Position numbers and translations under genes: made by a program
Source: Solwaraspora sp. WMMD406
GTDB lineage: Bacteria > Actinomycetota > Actinomycetes > Mycobacteriales > Micromonosporaceae
Assembly: GCF_029626025.1 (NCBI RefSeq)
Contig: NZ_JARUBF010000001.1
Coordinates: 1,488,001 to 1,552,000, forward strand
DNA length: 64,000 nucleotides
Direction of reading: 5' to 3'
Notes under the pieces: model-generated
The model's database searches: none
What the model saw: the letters and a program-made list of their open reading frames with translations, nothing else
Told to the model about the DNA's origin: nothing
In this document: positions 49,973 through 59,247 of the stretch, piece after piece
Numbering within the stretch: the stretch's first letter is position 1
Layout of the letters: the number at the start of each line of letters is the position of its first letter

Positions 49973-52900
49973 TCACCGCATGCCGCGCAGCGCGCCACGG
50001 ACCCGCTCCTGGGTCTGTCGCCGCCACTCGCTGCCCGCCCCGAGCGCCAGCAGCACCAGCCCGACCGGGATGAGCATCAGCCAGGGGCCGAAGAAGGTCA
50101 ACGCGTGCAGCGCGGTGATCGCACTGACCGCGGTACCGACCACCACCGGTGCCTGTTGCTGACTCATCGCGCCGATCAGCAGGGTGCCGACCCCGCCGAG
50201 CAGCAGCAGCACCTGCCGCATGCTGTTGTCGCCGCTGGCGATCACCAGGACCAGGCTCGGCAGGAACGCCGCCGCCAGCGCCGGACCGTACGCCGTCCAG
50301 CTGCTCAGGTCGGGCCGGTGCCGCAGCTCCAGCACCCCGACCAGCAGCGCGAGCGCGGCGAACGGCAGGGTGTACGCCTCGGTGAGCGCGACGTCGGCGA
50401 TCCGCATCAGCATCCACCAGGCGGCGATCTCGCATCCGACGGCGATCCAGAACAGGACGCGACGTTCCATGGCCCGCCGGCCGGGTCGGGTGGCGGTGAC
50501 GCCGAGCACCGCGCCCCACGCCGCCAGCAGACCGGCCAGGTGCGGGGTGGAGTCGTAGGCCAGCGCCAGCGCGAGCAGCGCGGCGGCGTAGCTGCTCCAC
50601 TCGACGACGGCGGCTTCGCGTAGCGCCTCCGGACGACTGAGCCGGGGCAGTCGGGTGGCCGAGAGGATCAACGCGGCACCGACGGCGAGCACCCCGAACG
50701 CCGACCAGGTGGGCGGCAGGCCGGCGACCAGGCCGAGGGTCAGTACGAAGAGCTGCGCCATCACCGAGGCGAACAGCCAGCCCAGGATGCGGGCCGGCTG
50801 GCTGCGTCCGAAGAAGGCCGCCACCGCGCCGACCCCGACCGCGCAGCCGAGGGTGAACACCGTCAGTTCGTCGTTGGCCAGTGCCCCGGCGAGGCCGGCA
50901 CCGCCGGCGGCCAGTCCGATCAGGAACAGCGCCCGTCGGGCGATCCGCAACGGTCGGTGCCGTTCGGTGTCCGGCGGGGGCGTCGTCAGCGCCAGTCCGA
51001 GCATGGCGACCGCGAAGACCAGCAACGCGGCCATCGTGCCGGCCGGCCACGGCACACCGAACGACATCGGGGTGATCAGCAGGGTGACCGCCGCGCCGGG
51101 CAGCACCACCGGTACGGTCTGGCCGGCCTGTCCGCTGTTGAATCCGGTGGCGGCCAACGCCGCCGCCACGGTCAGTAGCAGCGCGGCGAGCACGTTCGTC
51201 GCTCCGACCGCCGCGTCCGGTGGGTCCAGCAGCCCGGCGGACGGCCCCTGCCAGATGCCGGTCAGCGTCTGGTAGGGCTCGACCAGCGCGGCGACGAGCG
51301 CCGGTGCCATGGCGGCGACGGCGAGCGCGGTCGGCAGCGCGGCGGCGACCAGCGCGCCCTTGACCGGGCTCACCGTCCACCGCTGTCCCACCTCCAGCGG
51401 TCCCGGACGGCTCCACTCGCCGCCGAACATCGCCCATCGCCGGGTCGGCCGGGCCAGCTCGCGAGGTGGGGTGGTGGCGGCGCGCAGCAGCTCGGCCAAC
51501 ACTCCGAGCAGCGCCGCGCCGGCGGCGTACATGCCGGTGGGCAGGTCGGTGGGCAGCGACGCGAGAGCGGTCACGGTCACACCGGCGACCAGACCGACCG
51601 TCGCGTACGGAAGGTAGTGCGGAACGTGGCGGCGGACGACCGCCAGCACGGCGACACCCAACGCGGAGGCGGCCAACGCGCCGGTCAGCACGACCTGGGT
51701 GGTCCAGCCGAGGGTGGCCGCGAAGGCGGCGACCGCCCCGGGCAGCGCGAGCAGCGCGGCACCGGCGGCGGTGCCGCCGACCTTGGCCAGGTGCGCCGGC
51801 ATCCAGCCCGGCTCGGCCCGTCCGGTCTCTCCCGCCGGCCCGGTCTGTCGATGACCGTCGTCGTACCGGTCGTCGCGGAACGCACCCTCGTCCGTCTCGT
51901 CGAACTCGTCGCCGAGCAGGTCGTCGGCGGATCGGTCGTCGGGGTCGCCGGTGGCGGAGTTCGTCCGATCGGTCGCCGGCCCGGATTCGCGCGCGACGAC
52001 GTTCGCTATCACCCGGGCGAGTACGGCCACCACCACACAGGTCAGCACGATCACGCCGAGGGCGGCGGCGGTGGTCCACGGACGTACCAGGCTGGCCCCG
52101 ACGGCGTACAGGGCGACGGCGCCGGCCACGGCGGCTCGGGCGGTCGCGGCCTGCGGGTCCTCGGCCGCGACCGCCATGATCCCGTACCCGATTGCCACCA
52201 CGAGGCCCACCATGATCGGTGACCACCAGGGCAGCCCCAGCGCGGCCGGGGTGCCGACGGTGGCCAGGGCGACCAGCACCCCGGCGGCGTGGAAGGACCA
52301 GGGCCGGGGCAGCACCACAGCGGCCGCCATCGCCAGCAGCACCAGTGCGATCGGCACCTGCCACGAGTTGGCCGCGACGTCGGTGGACCAGGCGTCGAGA
52401 TCGGCCTGCCACAGCTGTCCCGGAGTCGCCAATGCCTGAACGCCACCGGCGACCGCGGTGTAGCCGGCGAGCACGGCGAGGAGTCCACCGCCGACCGCCG
52501 CGCCGAGGACGGGTCCCCGGCGCCAGTGCTCGGGCATGGCCCGGACGCCGACGGCGACGACCAGGGTGAGTGCCGCTCCCGCGACGAGTTCGACGCCGGG
52601 GACCACGATCGCGCCGACCCGCGACAGCGTGGCGATCAGTCCGGCGGTCGCGGCGGCGGCGGCGTAGTCCGGGCCGTCGAGCAACCGGTCCGCGCGCCGG
52701 CCGGCGTCGATCGACGGAGCTAGGAAGATCAACACCGCGCCGAGCAGCAGCACCACGGCGACGCCGGTGTCCCAGACGGTGGCTCCGGGCGCTCCGAACG
52801 TGGCGGCGGTCACCGCCAACGCGCCCAGCCCGGTGCCGAGCGCCACCGGCATCGGAATCTGCCGCTGGGCGACCTGCGCCAGGGCGGCGTAGCCGAGCGT

Positions 52901-55309
52901 GCCGCAGACGGCGAGGAAGCTGGCGGCCAGGATCGGAGCCGTCGTGTCCCGTACCGCTGCGGCGGTGAGGGCGACCCCGGGGACCAGCGCGGTGACGAAC
53001 GCGGCCACCCCGCCCGGGAAGGCGAGCGCGGCGCCGCCGGCCGCCCAGCCGCCGACGAAGTCGGCGGCCGGCCGTCGGCGGATCTCCGGCAAGCTGCCGG
53101 CGACCGCGAGCAGCACCCCGGCGGCGGCCAGCACCAGCAGGACGGCGGCGGTGGATCCGGGTCGGGTGAGTGCGGCACCGGCACCGACCGCACCCACAAG
53201 TCCCGCCGCGCCGACGTGCACCCGGGCCGCGCGTTCGGTGGGTGCCAGGAACCCGGCGGCGGCCACACCGATCGCCGCCAGCACCGGCAACCATGGTGCC
53301 GCGTACCAGGCCAGCCCGAACGAGGCCGGTACGGCGATCGCGGTCAACGCCACGCCCGCGACGGTCGATTCGTGGCGCCACTCGGCCGGCATCGCGATCG
53401 CGGCGGCGACGGTGACCAGCGCGGCGGCCAGCGCGAGCTGCCAGTCGGCCGGCCCGGCGAAGACGTCCAGCCGCTGCTGATATGCCGCCAGGTCGGCTTC
53501 CCAGGCCGGCAGCGCGGCCCGGACCACGGCCAGCGCCGCCCGCAACGCGCCGCCGGCGACGAGCACACCGAGCACCGCCAGCGCGGCGGCCGACGCGAGT
53601 TGCGGGCCCCGGTGCAGACGTTCCGGCAGCGCCCGTACGGCGATCCCGGTGACCGCCACGACGACGGCGATCACCAGCAGCGCGCGGCCGGGTAGTCCGA
53701 CGGCCGCGATCCGGCTGGCGGCCCCGATCACCGCCAGGGTGAACACCCCGGCGGCCAGATCCGGCAGCGGCCGGTGCCGCAGGGTGAACGCCCCGACCAG
53801 GCCGACCCCGGCCGCGAGCAGGAGGACCGCACCGGCCCACAGCGCGGCGGGCACGGTGTCGGCGCGCAGTACGGCCACGATGGCGCAGACGAGCGCCACG
53901 GCGACGGCCAAGCCGTGCAAGGTCCAGATCAGGTCACGGAGCCAGAGGGTCGCCGCGCTCGGTGCCGGCGGTGCCCACCCGGGTACGGCCGATCCGCTGG
54001 CGCCGACACCGACGCCATCGGCGTCGCGGTCGGCCGCCGTGCGGGCCGCCCGACCTCCCGGGCGGCCGCCCGGCGGCTCGCCGTCGACGACCGCGTCGGT
54101 CTCCTCGGGGGCGCTCTCCGGCCGGTCGGCGCCACCGTCGGCGGGATGCGTCGGACCGCCCGGAGCGGGCGGCCGACCGGCGTCGCCGGGTCGGCCTCCC
54201 GCCCCGGGTCGACCGCCCGCCCCGGGTCGACCGACGTCACCCGGAACGGGCTGCGGGTTGGTCGACGTGGTCTGGTCGGCGGGGCGTCGCCAGGGCGTCG
54301 CCAGCCGGCCGGTGAGCCCGCCGGACGAGGTGAGCAGCCCGGCGGTGCGCGTCATCTGGGCCAGGCCGATGTCGACGGCCGCCACCGCCGTCAGCGCCAG
54401 CGCCCACCCGGTGGCACCACTGATCAGATCGGAGAAGAGCAGCGGGACGACCGGCTGCACCGCCAACGCCATGGCGTACCGGGGAAGCTTGAGCCCGGTG
54501 GTCGCGGCATAGGCACCGGCCACGCCAGCCGTGACGGCGAAGGTGAGTCCGGCGAAGACCGCGCCGCTGAGCGGGCCGGCGCGGACCGCGTCGATGGACC
54601 ACAACGCGTAGCCGTCGATCGGGACCAGCACCAAGGCGACCGCCGCGATCGTCTCGGCCGTGGAGGTCAGCCCACGAGCGGCGACCAGCGGTGGCGCCGC
54701 CAGCAGCAGAAACGTCCCGACGAACAGGATGGCCAGCCGGGTCGGATCGGGTAGCGCGCTGTTCGCCACGGCGGCGAACACGACCACCGCCATCAGCGCG
54801 CCGAGGCCGAGTAGGACGTTCTGAATCTCCAGCGGGGACGCCTCGGGCCGGGACTGGTCGGCGGCCATCGCCCGGGTCGGATCATCCCCCGCCGACGCGG
54901 GCGGGTAGCCGGCCTCGTCGATGTCGGGTGAGGACTCGGCCCCGGGTTGGTCGTCGTCCGACGACGGCGGCGTCTGCCTGGGAAAACGCGGCGGAGCGGT
55001 GCCGACGCCGGCGGTCGGTGGCCGGCGTCCGGCCCGCCGACGGACCGAGACCCGAGGTGCCGGGCCACGCCGGCCCGCCGCGCCGCCGGTGGAGAGGATG
55101 TCCCGCTGGAAGATCGCCGCCTGCAGATCGCTGGCGATCTTCTTCTGCTCCTTGGCCAGCGCGACGTCACGCGCCTTCATGTCGGCGATCGAGCGTTCGA
55201 TCCGCGCCAGGTCCTCGGCGAACTGCGGTTGGACCGCCCCGCACCGGGGGCAGGTCGCCGCGACCGGCACGCTTCGCCCACACGAGGTGCAGCGGTACGC
55301 CGTACTCAT
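49973..55309 (-). CDS. Giant zinc-ribbon polytopic membrane protein (SCO7613-like)
   Basis: A 1778-residue membrane protein. It opens with a zinc ribbon (YRCTSCGRSVPVAATCPRCGAVQP), then a coiled coil (LARIERSIADMKARDVALAKEQKKIASDL) and a Pro/Asp-rich linker. Dozens of membrane helices follow in repeating blocks, broken by two long hydrophilic loops (Gly/Pro-rich near residue 360, Asp-rich near 1140). The form resembles actinobacterial membrane proteins named after Streptomyces SCO7613, of unknown function. The ATG at 55309 follows GAGGAGGTGCC, a strong site; the 13 codons upstream in the open frame are not used. An IS607-type element lies immediately upstream, so its promoter region may be altered. 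Confidence 0.85.
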   Translation of the reverse strand: MSTAYRCTSCGRSVPVAATCPRCGAVQPQFAEDLARIERSIADMKARDVALAKEQKKIASDLQAAIFQRDILSTGGAAGRRGPAPRVSVRRRAGRRPPTAGVGTAPPRFPRQTPPSSDDDQPGAESSPDIDEAGYPPASAGDDPTRAMAADQSRPEASPLEIQNVLLGLGALMAVVVFAAVANSALPDPTRLAILFVGTFLLLAAPPLVAARGLTSTAETIAAVALVLVPIDGYALWSIDAVRAGPLSGAVFAGLTFAVTAGVAGAYAATTGLKLPRYAMALAVQPVVPLLFSDLISGATGWALALTAVAAVDIGLAQMTRTAGLLTSSGGLTGRLATPWRRPADQTTSTNPQPVPGDVGRPGAGGRPGAGGRPGDAGRPPAPGGPTHPADGGADRPESAPEETDAVVDGEPPGGRPGGRAARTAADRDADGVGVGASGSAVPGWAPPAPSAATLWLRDLIWTLHGLAVAVALVCAIVAVLRADTVPAALWAGAVLLLAAGVGLVGAFTLRHRPLPDLAAGVFTLAVIGAASRIAAVGLPGRALLVIAVVVAVTGIAVRALPERLHRGPQLASAAALAVLGVLVAGGALRAALAVVRAALPAWEADLAAYQQRLDVFAGPADWQLALAAALVTVAAAIAMPAEWRHESTVAGVALTAIAVPASFGLAWYAAPWLPVLAAIGVAAAGFLAPTERAARVHVGAAGLVGAVGAGAALTRPGSTAAVLLVLAAAGVLLAVAGSLPEIRRRPAADFVGGWAAGGAALAFPGGVAAFVTALVPGVALTAAAVRDTTAPILAASFLAVCGTLGYAALAQVAQRQIPMPVALGTGLGALAVTAATFGAPGATVWDTGVAVVLLLGAVLIFLAPSIDAGRRADRLLDGPDYAAAAATAGLIATLSRVGAIVVPGVELVAGAALTLVVAVGVRAMPEHWRRGPVLGAAVGGGLLAVLAGYTAVAGGVQALATPGQLWQADLDAWSTDVAANSWQVPIALVLLAMAAAVVLPRPWSFHAAGVLVALATVGTPAALGLPWWSPIMVGLVVAIGYGIMAVAAEDPQAATARAAVAGAVALYAVGASLVRPWTTAAALGVIVLTCVVVAVLARVIANVVARESGPATDRTNSATGDPDDRSADDLLGDEFDETDEGAFRDDRYDDGHRQTGPAGETGRAEPGWMPAHLAKVGGTAAGAALLALPGAVAAFAATLGWTTQVVLTGALAASALGVAVLAVVRRHVPHYLPYATVGLVAGVTVTALASLPTDLPTGMYAAGAALLGVLAELLRAATTPPRELARPTRRWAMFGGEWSRPGPLEVGQRWTVSPVKGALVAAALPTALAVAAMAPALVAALVEPYQTLTGIWQGPSAGLLDPPDAAVGATNVLAALLLTVAAALAATGFNSGQAGQTVPVVLPGAAVTLLITPMSFGVPWPAGTMAALLVFAVAMLGLALTTPPPDTERHRPLRIARRALFLIGLAAGGAGLAGALANDELTVFTLGCAVGVGAVAAFFGRSQPARILGWLFASVMAQLFVLTLGLVAGLPPTWSAFGVLAVGAALILSATRLPRLSRPEALREAAVVEWSSYAAALLALALAYDSTPHLAGLLAAWGAVLGVTATRPGRRAMERRVLFWIAVGCEIAAWWMLMRIADVALTEAYTLPFAALALLVGVLELRHRPDLSSWTAYGPALAAAFLPSLVLVIASGDNSMRQVLLLLGGVGTLLIGAMSQQQAPVVVGTAVSAITALHALTFFGPWLMLIPVGLVLLALGAGSEWRRQTQERVRGALRGMR

Positions 55310-55407
55310 GGCACCTCCTCCACGCCCGGACCCGGCCCGGACCAGCACTGTGGACCACCCGTACGAAGCATGCCTAAACCAAGCAACTGTTGAACAGCCG
55401 TTACCTC

Positions 55408-55560
55408 TCAGTGTGCTCTAGTGAGCACATGGTTGGTAGTCCCGCCTTGCGGTGGGACGGTCCCGGTCTGAGCGGCGGGTGCCGTGCCGGGTTCACGCTT
55501 CTCGGCCACCTGCCCGCGTACGCGGGTCTTCTGGTCGGCTCCACGTGCTGCCACCGGGCC
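55408..55560 (-). ncRNA. Probable omega (guide) RNA region at the tnpB 3' end
   Basis: In IS605 and IS607 elements the TnpB guide RNA is made from the tnpB 3' end and the right end of the element. Here this part holds stems GTCCCGCC-TTGC-GGTGGGAC (55439-55458) and TGTGCTC-TAGT-GAGCACA (55412-55429). Location follows from family knowledge; boundaries are a guess. Confidence 0.4.
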
Positions 55561-56787
55561 ACTCCCGGCGGTGTCGTACCCGGCGGCCAGGGCGGCCAGG
55601 TTACGGGCGGCGTTGTGGTCGCGGTCGATGACCAGGCCGCAGGCCGCGCAGTGGTACTCACGCTCGGACAGGGCCAGCTTGGTTTTCGCCGTGCCGCAGC
55701 CCGAGCAGGTTTTCGAGGAGGGGTACCAGCGGTCGGCCACGAGCAGCCTGCCGCCGTTCCAGGTGGTCTTGTACGCCAGTTGCCGTCGCAGTTCGGCGAA
55801 TCCCGCGTCGGCGATGTGCCGGGCCAGCCCGCGGTTGGCCAGCATCCCGGCCACATGGAGGTCTTCCGCCACGACCGTGCCGTGCTCACGGGTCAGCCGG
55901 GTGGTGAGCTTGTGCAGCCCGTCGCGGCGCAGACGAGCGACCCGGGCGTGTGCTCGTCCGAGGCGGGCGGAGGCGCGCCGCCACCGGTTCGACGGACGTC
56001 GGCCGGTGCGCCGGTCCGGGCCTTGCCGGCGCGACAGGGTCCGGCCGAGTGTCCGTAGCCGGGACCGCGCGTCGGCGAGGTGTCGCGGGTTCGGTACCAG
56101 TTCGCCGGTGGACAGCACCGCGAGATGCGTGATGCCCACGTCCACACCCACCACCGAGTCTGGTCGGGTCGGCCGCCGGACGGCGCGGTCGACCTCGACG
56201 GTGAACGCGACGTGCCAGCGTCCGCCGTGACGGCGCACGGTGGCGGACATGATCCGGGCGGTGCCGGCTTCCACCCGGCGGGCGAGTTTGCGGGTGGACT
56301 CGTGTACCTTCAGCCGGCCCAGTCGGGGCAGCACCACATGTTTACGGTCCGGCTCGACGCGGATCGCGCCGGTGGTGAACCGCACGCTGGGTGTGGTGCG
56401 GTGGCGGGATTTGAACCCGGGAAACCCGACCGGGCGGCCGGTCCGCACGCCGTTTCGGGAGTCGGCCCAGTTCTTCAGGCCACGGGCGAGCGCGTCCAAG
56501 CCGGTGTTGAACGCCTCCTTGGACACCTCCGGCCACCACGGCGCCACATCCCGCTTGGCCGCGTTCCACGCCTTCCGCAGCGCGGGCAACGACCACGACA
56601 CCGCCGGGGTGAGCCGGTCGTCGGCGACACCGTACGAACGCTCGGCGGCCCGCTGGTCCATCACCGCCTTGACCCGCGCGAGGGCCCAGTTGTGCGCCAC
56701 CCGCGCCGCCCCGGCGTGCCCGAGCACCGCGCGTTCCTGGCCCGGGGTGAGATCCAGGGCGAACCGGTACGCCTGAATCGTCTTCAC
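55408..56787 (-). CDS. tnpB: TnpB RNA-guided nuclease of the IS607 element
   Basis: TnpB is an RNA-guided DNA endonuclease, the ancestor type of Cas12, which helps the element persist after excision. The 459-residue protein starts VKTIQAYRFALDLTPGQERAV. RuvC residues are all present: Asp216 (VVGVDVGITHLAVLS), Glu308 (VVAEDLHVAGML) and Asp390 (DRDHNAARN). The zinc finger is CSGCGTAKTKLALSEREYHCAACG. After the nuclease core comes a 65-residue tail whose coding DNA should overlap the guide (omega) RNA. The GTG overlaps the tnpA stop by 4 nt, so it is coupled to tnpA. Confidence 0.93.
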   Translation of the reverse strand: MKTIQAYRFALDLTPGQERAVLGHAGAARVAHNWALARVKAVMDQRAAERSYGVADDRLTPAVSWSLPALRKAWNAAKRDVAPWWPEVSKEAFNTGLDALARGLKNWADSRNGVRTGRPVGFPGFKSRHRTTPSVRFTTGAIRVEPDRKHVVLPRLGRLKVHESTRKLARRVEAGTARIMSATVRRHGGRWHVAFTVEVDRAVRRPTRPDSVVGVDVGITHLAVLSTGELVPNPRHLADARSRLRTLGRTLSRRQGPDRRTGRRPSNRWRRASARLGRAHARVARLRRDGLHKLTTRLTREHGTVVAEDLHVAGMLANRGLARHIADAGFAELRRQLAYKTTWNGGRLLVADRWYPSSKTCSGCGTAKTKLALSEREYHCAACGLVIDRDHNAARNLAALAAGYDTAGSGPVAARGADQKTRVRGQVAEKREPGTAPAAQTGTVPPQGGTTNHVLTRAH

Positions 56788-57380
56788 ACCGGACCGCCCG
56801 CTGCGGTGACAGCCTCGACAGCCCGGCGGACCCGGTCCGCCGCCGCCCGCCGCCCGTACAGGCGAACGCACAACGAGGTGAGGATCTCCGTCACGTCACC
56901 GACCAGGTCGTCGTCCACCCCGGCCGGGTCGACAACCAGGAGGCGCCGGCCCTGCGCGGCGAGTGCCGCCTCGACACACCCGGCGCCGAAGCGGGCGAAC
57001 CGGTCCCGGTGTTCCACCACGATCGTCGAGACAGTCGGGTCTCGGAGCAGGGCCAGGAACTTCGTGCGATGTCCGTCCACCGCGGACCCCACCTCGGTCA
57101 CCACCCGGGACACCGACAGCCGCTGGCCGGTCGCCCACACGGTGACCCTGGCGACCTGCCGGTCCAGGTCCGCTTCCTGGTCGGCGGACGACACCCGGGC
57201 GTACACCACGACCTGCCCGGTGTCAGTCGGGGCAGCGGCGAGTGGGTCGCCGACCATGATCAGGCGGCCGAGTCGGTACGTGGGAACGGGCAGCGTCCCG
57301 GCCGCGTACTGCCGACGAGCGGTGACGTACGCGATGCCCTGCGACGCCGCCCACTCCTTCAAGTTCACATCGAACACCAT
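56784..57380 (-). CDS. tnpA: IS607-family serine recombinase TnpA
   Basis: A 198-residue transposase. An N-terminal MerR-like winged helix domain (NLKEWAASQGIAYVTARRQYAAGTLPVPTYRLGRLI) binds DNA, and a serine resolvase domain follows with the nucleophile at about Ser64 (VVVYARVSSADQEADLDRQ). Further resolvase motifs are VVTEVGSAVDGHRTKF, IVVEHRDRFARFG and the C-terminal helix LTSLCVRLYGRRAAADRV. The order of DNA-binding then catalytic domain is the IS607 signature. The ATG at 57380 begins the conserved part; the longer frame to 57485 runs into the ugd terminator. Confidence 0.93.
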   Translation of the reverse strand: MVFDVNLKEWAASQGIAYVTARRQYAAGTLPVPTYRLGRLIMVGDPLAAAPTDTGQVVVYARVSSADQEADLDRQVARVTVWATGQRLSVSRVVTEVGSAVDGHRTKFLALLRDPTVSTIVVEHRDRFARFGAGCVEAALAAQGRRLLVVDPAGVDDDLVGDVTEILTSLCVRLYGRRAAADRVRRAVEAVTAAGGPV

Positions 57381-57450
57381 AGCAGCCCCAAGGGCACCAA
57401 AGATGCCCAGGCCTGCAGAAGACAACTGCGCCCCGGCGGCATGGAGATCA

Positions 57451-57492
57451 GCCAAAAAGGGCTGACCGTGGATCACATGATCCACGGTCAGC
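57451..57492 (-). terminator. Rho-independent terminator of the UDP-sugar dehydrogenase gene
   Basis: On the minus strand GCTGACCGTGGATCA and TGATCCACGGTCAGC (arms 57478-57492 and 57461-57475) pair perfectly over 15 bp with a 2-bp centre, followed by CCCTTTTTGG. It lies 28 bp after the dehydrogenase stop and is the clearest intrinsic terminator in the window. Confidence 0.88.
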
Positions 57493-57519
57493 TCCGTACG
57501 GTGGGGGACCTGAGGGGGG

Positions 57520-58947
57520 TCAGGGGCGGCCCATGCCCCGGTACTCCCAGCCGGCCCCGGTCCACAGGGTCGAGTCGAGACAGTTGCGGCCGTCGATCAC
57601 CCGGCGGCCGGCGACCAGCTCACCCAGCGCGACGGGGTCGGCGTTGCGGAAGTCGGCCCACTCGGTCAGCACACAGACCAGGTCGGCGTCGCGGACCGCG
57701 TCGGCGATCGACGACACGTACGCCAGGTCCGGCTGGGCGCGCCGGGCGTTGTCCGTACCCTCCGGGTCGAACACCCGCACGTCGGCGCCGGTCTTGGCCA
57801 GCATCGCCGCCACCGCCAACGATGGCGCGTCGCGCACGTCGTCGGAGTTCGGTTTGAACGTGGCACCCAGCACCGCCACCCGGGTCCCGGACAGGTCCGG
57901 GCCGGCCGGCCCGGACCGGCGGCCCAGCAGTTCGGCGGCCAACTGCACCACCCTCGTGCGCCGCCGCTGGTTGATCAGATCCACCTCGTGCAGGAACCGC
58001 AGCGCCTCACCGGCACCCAACTCCTGGGCGCGGGCCTGGAACGCCCGGATGTCCTTCGGCAGACAGCCGCCGCCGAAACCGACGCCGGCCTGCAGGAACC
58101 GGTTGCCGATCCGGGGGTCGTAGCCGATCGCCCGGGCCAGCTGGGTGACGTCGCCGCCGGCGACCTCGCACACCTCGGCCATCGCGTTGATGAACGAGAT
58201 CTTGGTGGCCAGGAACGCGTTCGCGGCGACCTTGACCAGCTCGGCGGTGGCGAAGTCGGTGACCACCAGTGGCACTTCCCGGTCCTCGGTGGCGGCCAGG
58301 TCGAACACGCCCTTGTGCGCGGCGTACAGCATGCCGTTGGCCCATTCGCTACGCACCCCGACCACGATCCGGTTGGGGCGCAGCACGTCCTCGACGGCGA
58401 AGCCCTCCTGCAGGAACTCCGGACTCCAGGCGACCTCGACACCGAGGTCGGCGGCGGCGTGCTTGCCGACCAGCTGCTCGATCCACTCGGCGGTGCCGAC
58501 CGGCACGGTCGACTTGCCCACGATCAGCGCCTTGCGGGACAGGTGCTGGGCCAGCCCGGTGACCGACGCCTCGACGTACGACAGGTCCGCGCCCATCCCG
58601 TCGGCCCGCTGCGGGGTGCCGACGCAGATGAAGTGCACGTCACCGAACTCGGCGGTGGCGGCCATGTCGGTGGTGAACCGCAGCCGCCCGGCGGCCAGGC
58701 TCCGCTTGAGCAGCTCGTCCAGACCCGGCTCGTGGAACGGCACCTCACCGGCGGACAGCTTGGCGATCTTGTCGGCGTCGACGTCGTAGCCGATCACCTC
58801 GTATCCGAGTTCGGCGAAGCAGATGGCGTACGTCGCGCCGAGGTAGCCGGTGCCGAGGAAGGTCAGCCGGGGGCGTGGGGCACCGGAGGGCGGGGTCACC
58901 GCCGCGATGGCCGGCACGGGTTGGGTGTTCGGATACGGGATGGTCAC
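57520..58947 (-). CDS. UDP-glucose/GDP-mannose dehydrogenase family protein
   Basis: Oxidises a nucleotide sugar to its uronic acid (typically UDP-glucose to UDP-glucuronate) for cell-surface polysaccharide or glycoside synthesis. The 475-residue protein has an NAD-binding motif LTFLGTGYLGATYAICFAELGYEVIGYD, ICVGTP, STVPVGTAEW, EFLQEGFAVEDVLRPNRIVVG, and the catalytic Cys (about 295) in GVGFGGGCLPKDI. The C-terminal domain has LGATFKPNSDDVRDAPSL and VIDGRNCLD. The GTG at 58947 starts an 18-residue Pro-rich lead; the longer frame to 59055 is non-coding. It stands alone with its own terminator, so the pathway it serves is unclear. Confidence 0.93.
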   Translation of the reverse strand: MTIPYPNTQPVPAIAAVTPPSGAPRPRLTFLGTGYLGATYAICFAELGYEVIGYDVDADKIAKLSAGEVPFHEPGLDELLKRSLAAGRLRFTTDMAATAEFGDVHFICVGTPQRADGMGADLSYVEASVTGLAQHLSRKALIVGKSTVPVGTAEWIEQLVGKHAAADLGVEVAWSPEFLQEGFAVEDVLRPNRIVVGVRSEWANGMLYAAHKGVFDLAATEDREVPLVVTDFATAELVKVAANAFLATKISFINAMAEVCEVAGGDVTQLARAIGYDPRIGNRFLQAGVGFGGGCLPKDIRAFQARAQELGAGEALRFLHEVDLINQRRRTRVVQLAAELLGRRSGPAGPDLSGTRVAVLGATFKPNSDDVRDAPSLAVAAMLAKTGADVRVFDPEGTDNARRAQPDLAYVSSIADAVRDADLVCVLTEWADFRNADPVALGELVAGRRVIDGRNCLDSTLWTGAGWEYRGMGRP

Positions 58948-59247
58948 GCCTGTGTTCTCCGCTCGCGCTGGCGGCGCTGTGGTTGCGTCGCGCTCGGTGG
59001 GTCCGGTGCCGGGGACCCGACACCAATCATCGTCGTTTTCACGTTTGCGGCACACCGCTTCTCGGCGGTCCGACCCGCCAGGGGCACCGGCCGGCTCGCC
59101 CGGGAGACGATAGTCCGTGAGCCTACGCGGGGGCGACCGGCACTGGTATTACCCGCCGGTATCCTCACAATCGGTGGGTGTCCGTCGCCGCTCGGCGACG
59201 ACCATCCGAGCCCGATGCGAATCGGAACTCAGGCGAGGAGGGGCGCG
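58948..59247. other. Divergent promoter region, no gene
   Basis: About 300 bp between the dehydrogenase (minus) and acyl-CoA dehydrogenase (plus) genes. It should hold both promoters. Small inverted repeats are seen (CCGGCACTGGTATTACCCGCCGG around 59140), but no ORF or RNA gene is supported. Confidence 0.6.

Larger units (their letters stand above)
55390..57450 (-). mobile_element. IS607-type insertion element (approximate ends)
   Basis: Two overlapping genes, a serine-recombinase TnpA and a TnpB nuclease, define an IS607-family element. The exact ends cannot be set because IS607 elements lack long inverted repeats and target duplications. The right end lies near the tnpB stop at 55408; the left end lies between the tnpA start (57380) and the ugd terminator tail (57451). 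It is inserted between ugd and the giant membrane protein gene. Both open frames are intact, so it may be active. Confidence 0.75.

Noticed and set aside
49935-53840. 1301-codon minus-strand frame overlapping the giant membrane gene
   Set aside because: It is an Arg/Gly-rich shifted reading of the same strand with no motifs; the other frame gives clear zinc ribbon and membrane helices.
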